The notes beneath the pieces were generated by a model. It had not been told where the DNA came from. It was given only the letters and a program-made list of their open reading frames with translations, and made no database searches. The translations under genes were made by a program, and so were the position numbers. From Asterionellopsis glacialis (lineage: Eukaryota > Bacillariophyta > Plagiogrammaphyceae > Rhaphoneidales > Asterionellopsidaceae), in assembly GCA_014885115.2 (NCBI GenBank), contig WKLE02001646.1, forward strand, positions 1 through 16,827: DNA of 16,827 nt. Reading direction: 5' to 3'. Shown here piece by piece: positions 14,296 through 16,827 of the stretch. The first letter of the stretch is position 1. Each line of letters begins with the position of its first letter.

Positions 14296-16827
14296 CTAAG
14301 AACGTTCTAAAACGTCGAGAACATCGTTTTGGGCAGTTTCGTTGCTACTACTACTGCTACTGCTTTGATTTGCTGCTCCAGAGGCAGTAATGGCACGCCA
14401 AGGACCGCTTTCTTTACTTGACACCATTGAGTTTGCGAATGCAAATGTTCCCTCGTGTAGTAAGCCCGACACATGACACGGGCCAAGTGTTATTTTATCA
14501 TATACAGCACAGTGACCACTAAGGCTGGCGCCGTCTACAATGGTTTTGTCAGATATGTTTATAAATGGGCCATCAAATATTCTCAATGGGAACAGCAACG
14601 CCTGCCCACCAATTTTTACGCCCATCAGACGCACAAACCAATTAAACATGGGACTGCCATATAGAATGCTCTGAAAGGACCAGATATCCATAGACCATGA
14701 GCTAGAAAGGTACGCCGTGTAAAGCGAATTTCGCCATGGCGTCTCTCTCTTTCTTTGAAAACAAATGGACAAATGATAGAGCAGTGAAATCAAAAGTACC
14801 CAAGCGAAAGTTTGAACAGCTACATCTAACGCAAGTACTGGGATTGCCTCCCAAACCGAAGAAGGCTTGAATACTGACACCCAAATTTCAAAAGCTGGGA
14901 TAAAACTTCCAAAAACCATGACAGTAATCAGAGCGTACCAAAGACCGAGTTCAACCTCATTTCGAAAAATTGATAAATATGCATTCGATCTGTACTTATA
15001 ATCAGGTTCTCCTTCTTGTAGGATGGATTCTGTAATGCGTGTAACAGGTGGAACAACCACCCTCTGCAGCTGCACACCTGGATCCAAATGGACATGCCAT
15101 CCAACACTACTTTCTTTCACTCGAGTGCGATAATATGAGTCTCCTTTTTGAATGTCAAACGTGACCTTTGAAGCAAATGACTTTCTGACACTTATTAAAT
15201 CGACCTTGGATGGTGGAAAACTATCACCATAGACATGTGACTGTAGATCAATATCCAAGCCATGCATCATTAGTATGATATTCCAGATACGAGAATTGTA
15301 AAAGACAGTTACCAGTGGACAGGACCTGCAAATGCCGAAATGGAAGTCAGCAGCCCAGTCTGCCGCAATCCTCCATAGAGAGTCATTTATTTGACAGGGT
15401 GTGCGTCGACCGATCAAAATCCATTTTGCAATGATGCTACTTCCTGTATACATCACGGATATCAGAGTTATTATTAGGAACCAATACAAAAGTGGTGTGT
15501 AATGCCAGCCAGACGGAAGACGTTCGTTGAGCAGGATTTGACCGATCAGCAACAAAACAAAAAAGTGATACATTTCAAAACCTAGCCACAACATTTTTAG
15601 AATACTAAACATCCAACAACTATACTGTAGGCGTGGTGTTGCTGCTGTTCCGGCAAGAAAAGCTGGATTTCCCATTATAAGCGCATCAGGAAGAACTTGA
15701 GCCCCTTCTTGAAGTACTGCATGATTCTCAACAAATGCACGAGCACCAATTACTGATCCAGGAGAAGCCATTCCTTTAAGTACGGCATTTCCCTCGATTT
15801 GAATGGAACGAAAACAAATGCTCGGCTCTCTGTTTTGCTCCCAATCTTTAAATCTACGACAACGAATTTGGTGCTCCACAGAAGCTCCTTTTGCAATGTG
15901 CACTAGATCAAACTCACGGATAAAGCCATCAATTTTTGCAGAGGGATGTATCTTTGCACCCATCAAGTAATACATAAGTATTATCAAGGGTGTGTCCTTC
16001 AAATAAAAGCCTATCCATTGCTCCCACACATTGACGACTCTGTCTACAAACCACCAACGAATATATGCAACTGATTTAACGTCCATAAACCCTTCCCTGT
16101 ATCGACCAATAACTATCCACTTAACTAAAATTGTACTCAAAGAATAACCAAGCACAAATGAAGGAACAACAAATGGGATCCACATCCAAATAAACCATCT
16201 TTCATGATTGACTTGAAAAATCTCTGAGAGGGAATGGCTCTTTGTCAATAATTTTCCCATGTACCATGCGGGGACAATTGAAAAGGCAAAGAGAAAAAGG
16301 ATCACAAGTGAGCCAATTCCTTGTATTGTTCCCATGATAAACCAAGAAAGCTCCATGCTATCAATCTTTGCTACTTGAGGAAGTTTTGATCCAAGTTGGC
16401 TTCCTTTGTTACCTAATACATAGTCTTTTAGTATATTAGGGGTTGGAAAGGTCTCAAAGCAATCAGGAGAAAGCATAATTGAGTAAATATCCGATATCTG
16501 ATCCGTGATTTCTAAGGCTACAATCGAGGATATTCCCAGATCCTCCCATGTGCTAGTCGGATCAAAGTTCCTCCCAAAAAACTTAGCTACAGTATTGTCA
16601 AAAATATCTTTCGCGGGATCCTCGATGTAGTTACTTCCACTATTTCCTATGCTTGGGTTCCAATTTACAAAAGCCGCAGTGTCGAAAACAATCTGAAGCT
16701 GTGAATCATGAAGAGCCTTCCGAGTTGCCCTACGTTGGATTTTGCTACTTGTAGTTTTTGGAATTGATTTTTCTTTTATTGCAACAACCCTGCTGGGTGA
16801 CAATCCAATGTTTTGTTGAATCTCACA
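14296..16827 (-). CDS. Partial synthetase: adenylation end, carrier domain, three membrane/beta-helix modules
   Basis: The 3' part of a gene whose 5' end lies beyond the right edge; 843 residues are visible (numbered here from the first). The beginning (about 10-40) is the end of an adenylating domain, with IPKTTSSKIQRRATRKA matching the A10 motif and its catalytic lysine near 29. A carrier domain follows (about 70-140), with DLGISSIVALEI and the likely phosphopantetheine serine at 101 (16525-16527). Then come three modules, each a pair of hydrophobic helices (about 160-240, 405-470, 625-690) plus a hexapeptide-type beta-helix lobe (about 285-395, 520-600, 725-795; GNPAFLAG ends the first). 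This layout fits the terminal domain of some bacterial peptide synthetases (TIGR02353), including epsilon-poly-lysine synthetase, where the region lies in the membrane and couples monomers. The substrate is unknown; the upstream domain could activate a fatty acid or an amino acid. The tail is serine-rich. No intron is seen in the visible part. Confidence 0.85.
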   Translation of the reverse strand, partial: CEIQQNIGLSPSRVVAIKEKSIPKTTSSKIQRRATRKALHDSQLQIVFDTAAFVNWNPSIGNSGSNYIEDPAKDIFDNTVAKFFGRNFDPTSTWEDLGISSIVALEITDQISDIYSIMLSPDCFETFPTPNILKDYVLGNKGSQLGSKLPQVAKIDSMELSWFIMGTIQGIGSLVILFLFAFSIVPAWYMGKLLTKSHSLSEIFQVNHERWFIWMWIPFVVPSFVLGYSLSTILVKWIVIGRYREGFMDVKSVAYIRWWFVDRVVNVWEQWIGFYLKDTPLIILMYYLMGAKIHPSAKIDGFIREFDLVHIAKGASVEHQIRCRRFKDWEQNREPSICFRSIQIEGNAVLKGMASPGSVIGARAFVENHAVLQEGAQVLPDALIMGNPAFLAGTAATPRLQYSCWMFSILKMLWLGFEMYHFFVLLLIGQILLNERLPSGWHYTPLLYWFLIITLISVMYTGSSIIAKWILIGRRTPCQINDSLWRIAADWAADFHFGICRSCPLVTVFYNSRIWNIILMMHGLDIDLQSHVYGDSFPPSKVDLISVRKSFASKVTFDIQKGDSYYRTRVKESSVGWHVHLDPGVQLQRVVVPPVTRITESILQEGEPDYKYRSNAYLSIFRNEVELGLWYALITVMVFGSFIPAFEIWVSVFKPSSVWEAIPVLALDVAVQTFAWVLLISLLYHLSICFQRKRETPWRNSLYTAYLSSSWSMDIWSFQSILYGSPMFNWFVRLMGVKIGGQALLFPLRIFDGPFINISDKTIVDGASLSGHCAVYDKITLGPCHVSGLLHEGTFAFANSMVSSKESGPWRAITASGAANQSSSSSSSNETAQNDVLDVLERS

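Noticed and set aside
1..16827. tRNA or rRNA genes
   Set aside because: Scanned by eye for TTCGA-type T-loop motifs and paired acceptor stems on both strands. The few hits lie in coding sequence or lack the other arms.

Overview
The window looks like nuclear DNA of a eukaryote, most likely a diatom or another photosynthetic stramenopile. This is inferred from three things: short GT-AG introns in otherwise intron-poor genes, AT-rich intergenic DNA with AATAAA-type signals, and a gene mix that includes a CRAL-TRIO protein of the kind expanded in diatoms. No sequence search was possible, so the taxon stays provisional.

Layout, left to right. Positions 1-1077 are intergenic and dense in a short palindrome-like motif (TACCWGGTA and variants). 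Positions 1078-2143 (+) hold a two-exon CRAL-TRIO (Sec14-like) lipid-binding protein. It faces, tail to tail, a single-exon RlmN-type radical SAM RNA methyltransferase at 2556-4061 (-). A 3.3 kb gene-poor stretch follows, with two diverged copies of a ~300 bp inverted-repeat element (4561-4856 and 5028-5329) that look like TA-inserting MITEs, two good hairpins and a 48-bp tandem repeat. Next comes a 1007-residue ankyrin-repeat/coiled-coil protein at 7403-10426 (+), then about 1.9 kb without a recognisable gene. A two-exon Ubc13/UBE2N ubiquitin-conjugating enzyme lies at 12393-13272 (+). The right end carries the 3' part of a large gene on the minus strand (14296-16827, running off the edge). 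It encodes the tail of an adenylating domain, a carrier domain, and three repeats of [membrane-helix pair + left-handed beta-helix lobe].

The genes do not form a pathway. They are independent housekeeping or accessory genes, each with its own flanks. The most unusual item is the right-edge gene: its adenylation-carrier-membrane-beta-helix order matches the terminal region of certain bacterial single-module peptide synthetases (the epsilon-poly-lysine synthetase type), which is unexpected in a eukaryote. The other points worth a second look are the GTACC-type motif in the intergenic DNA, the paired MITE-like elements, upstream ORFs before two genes, and tandem duplications in the ankyrin protein. 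I found no tRNA, rRNA or CRISPR array.
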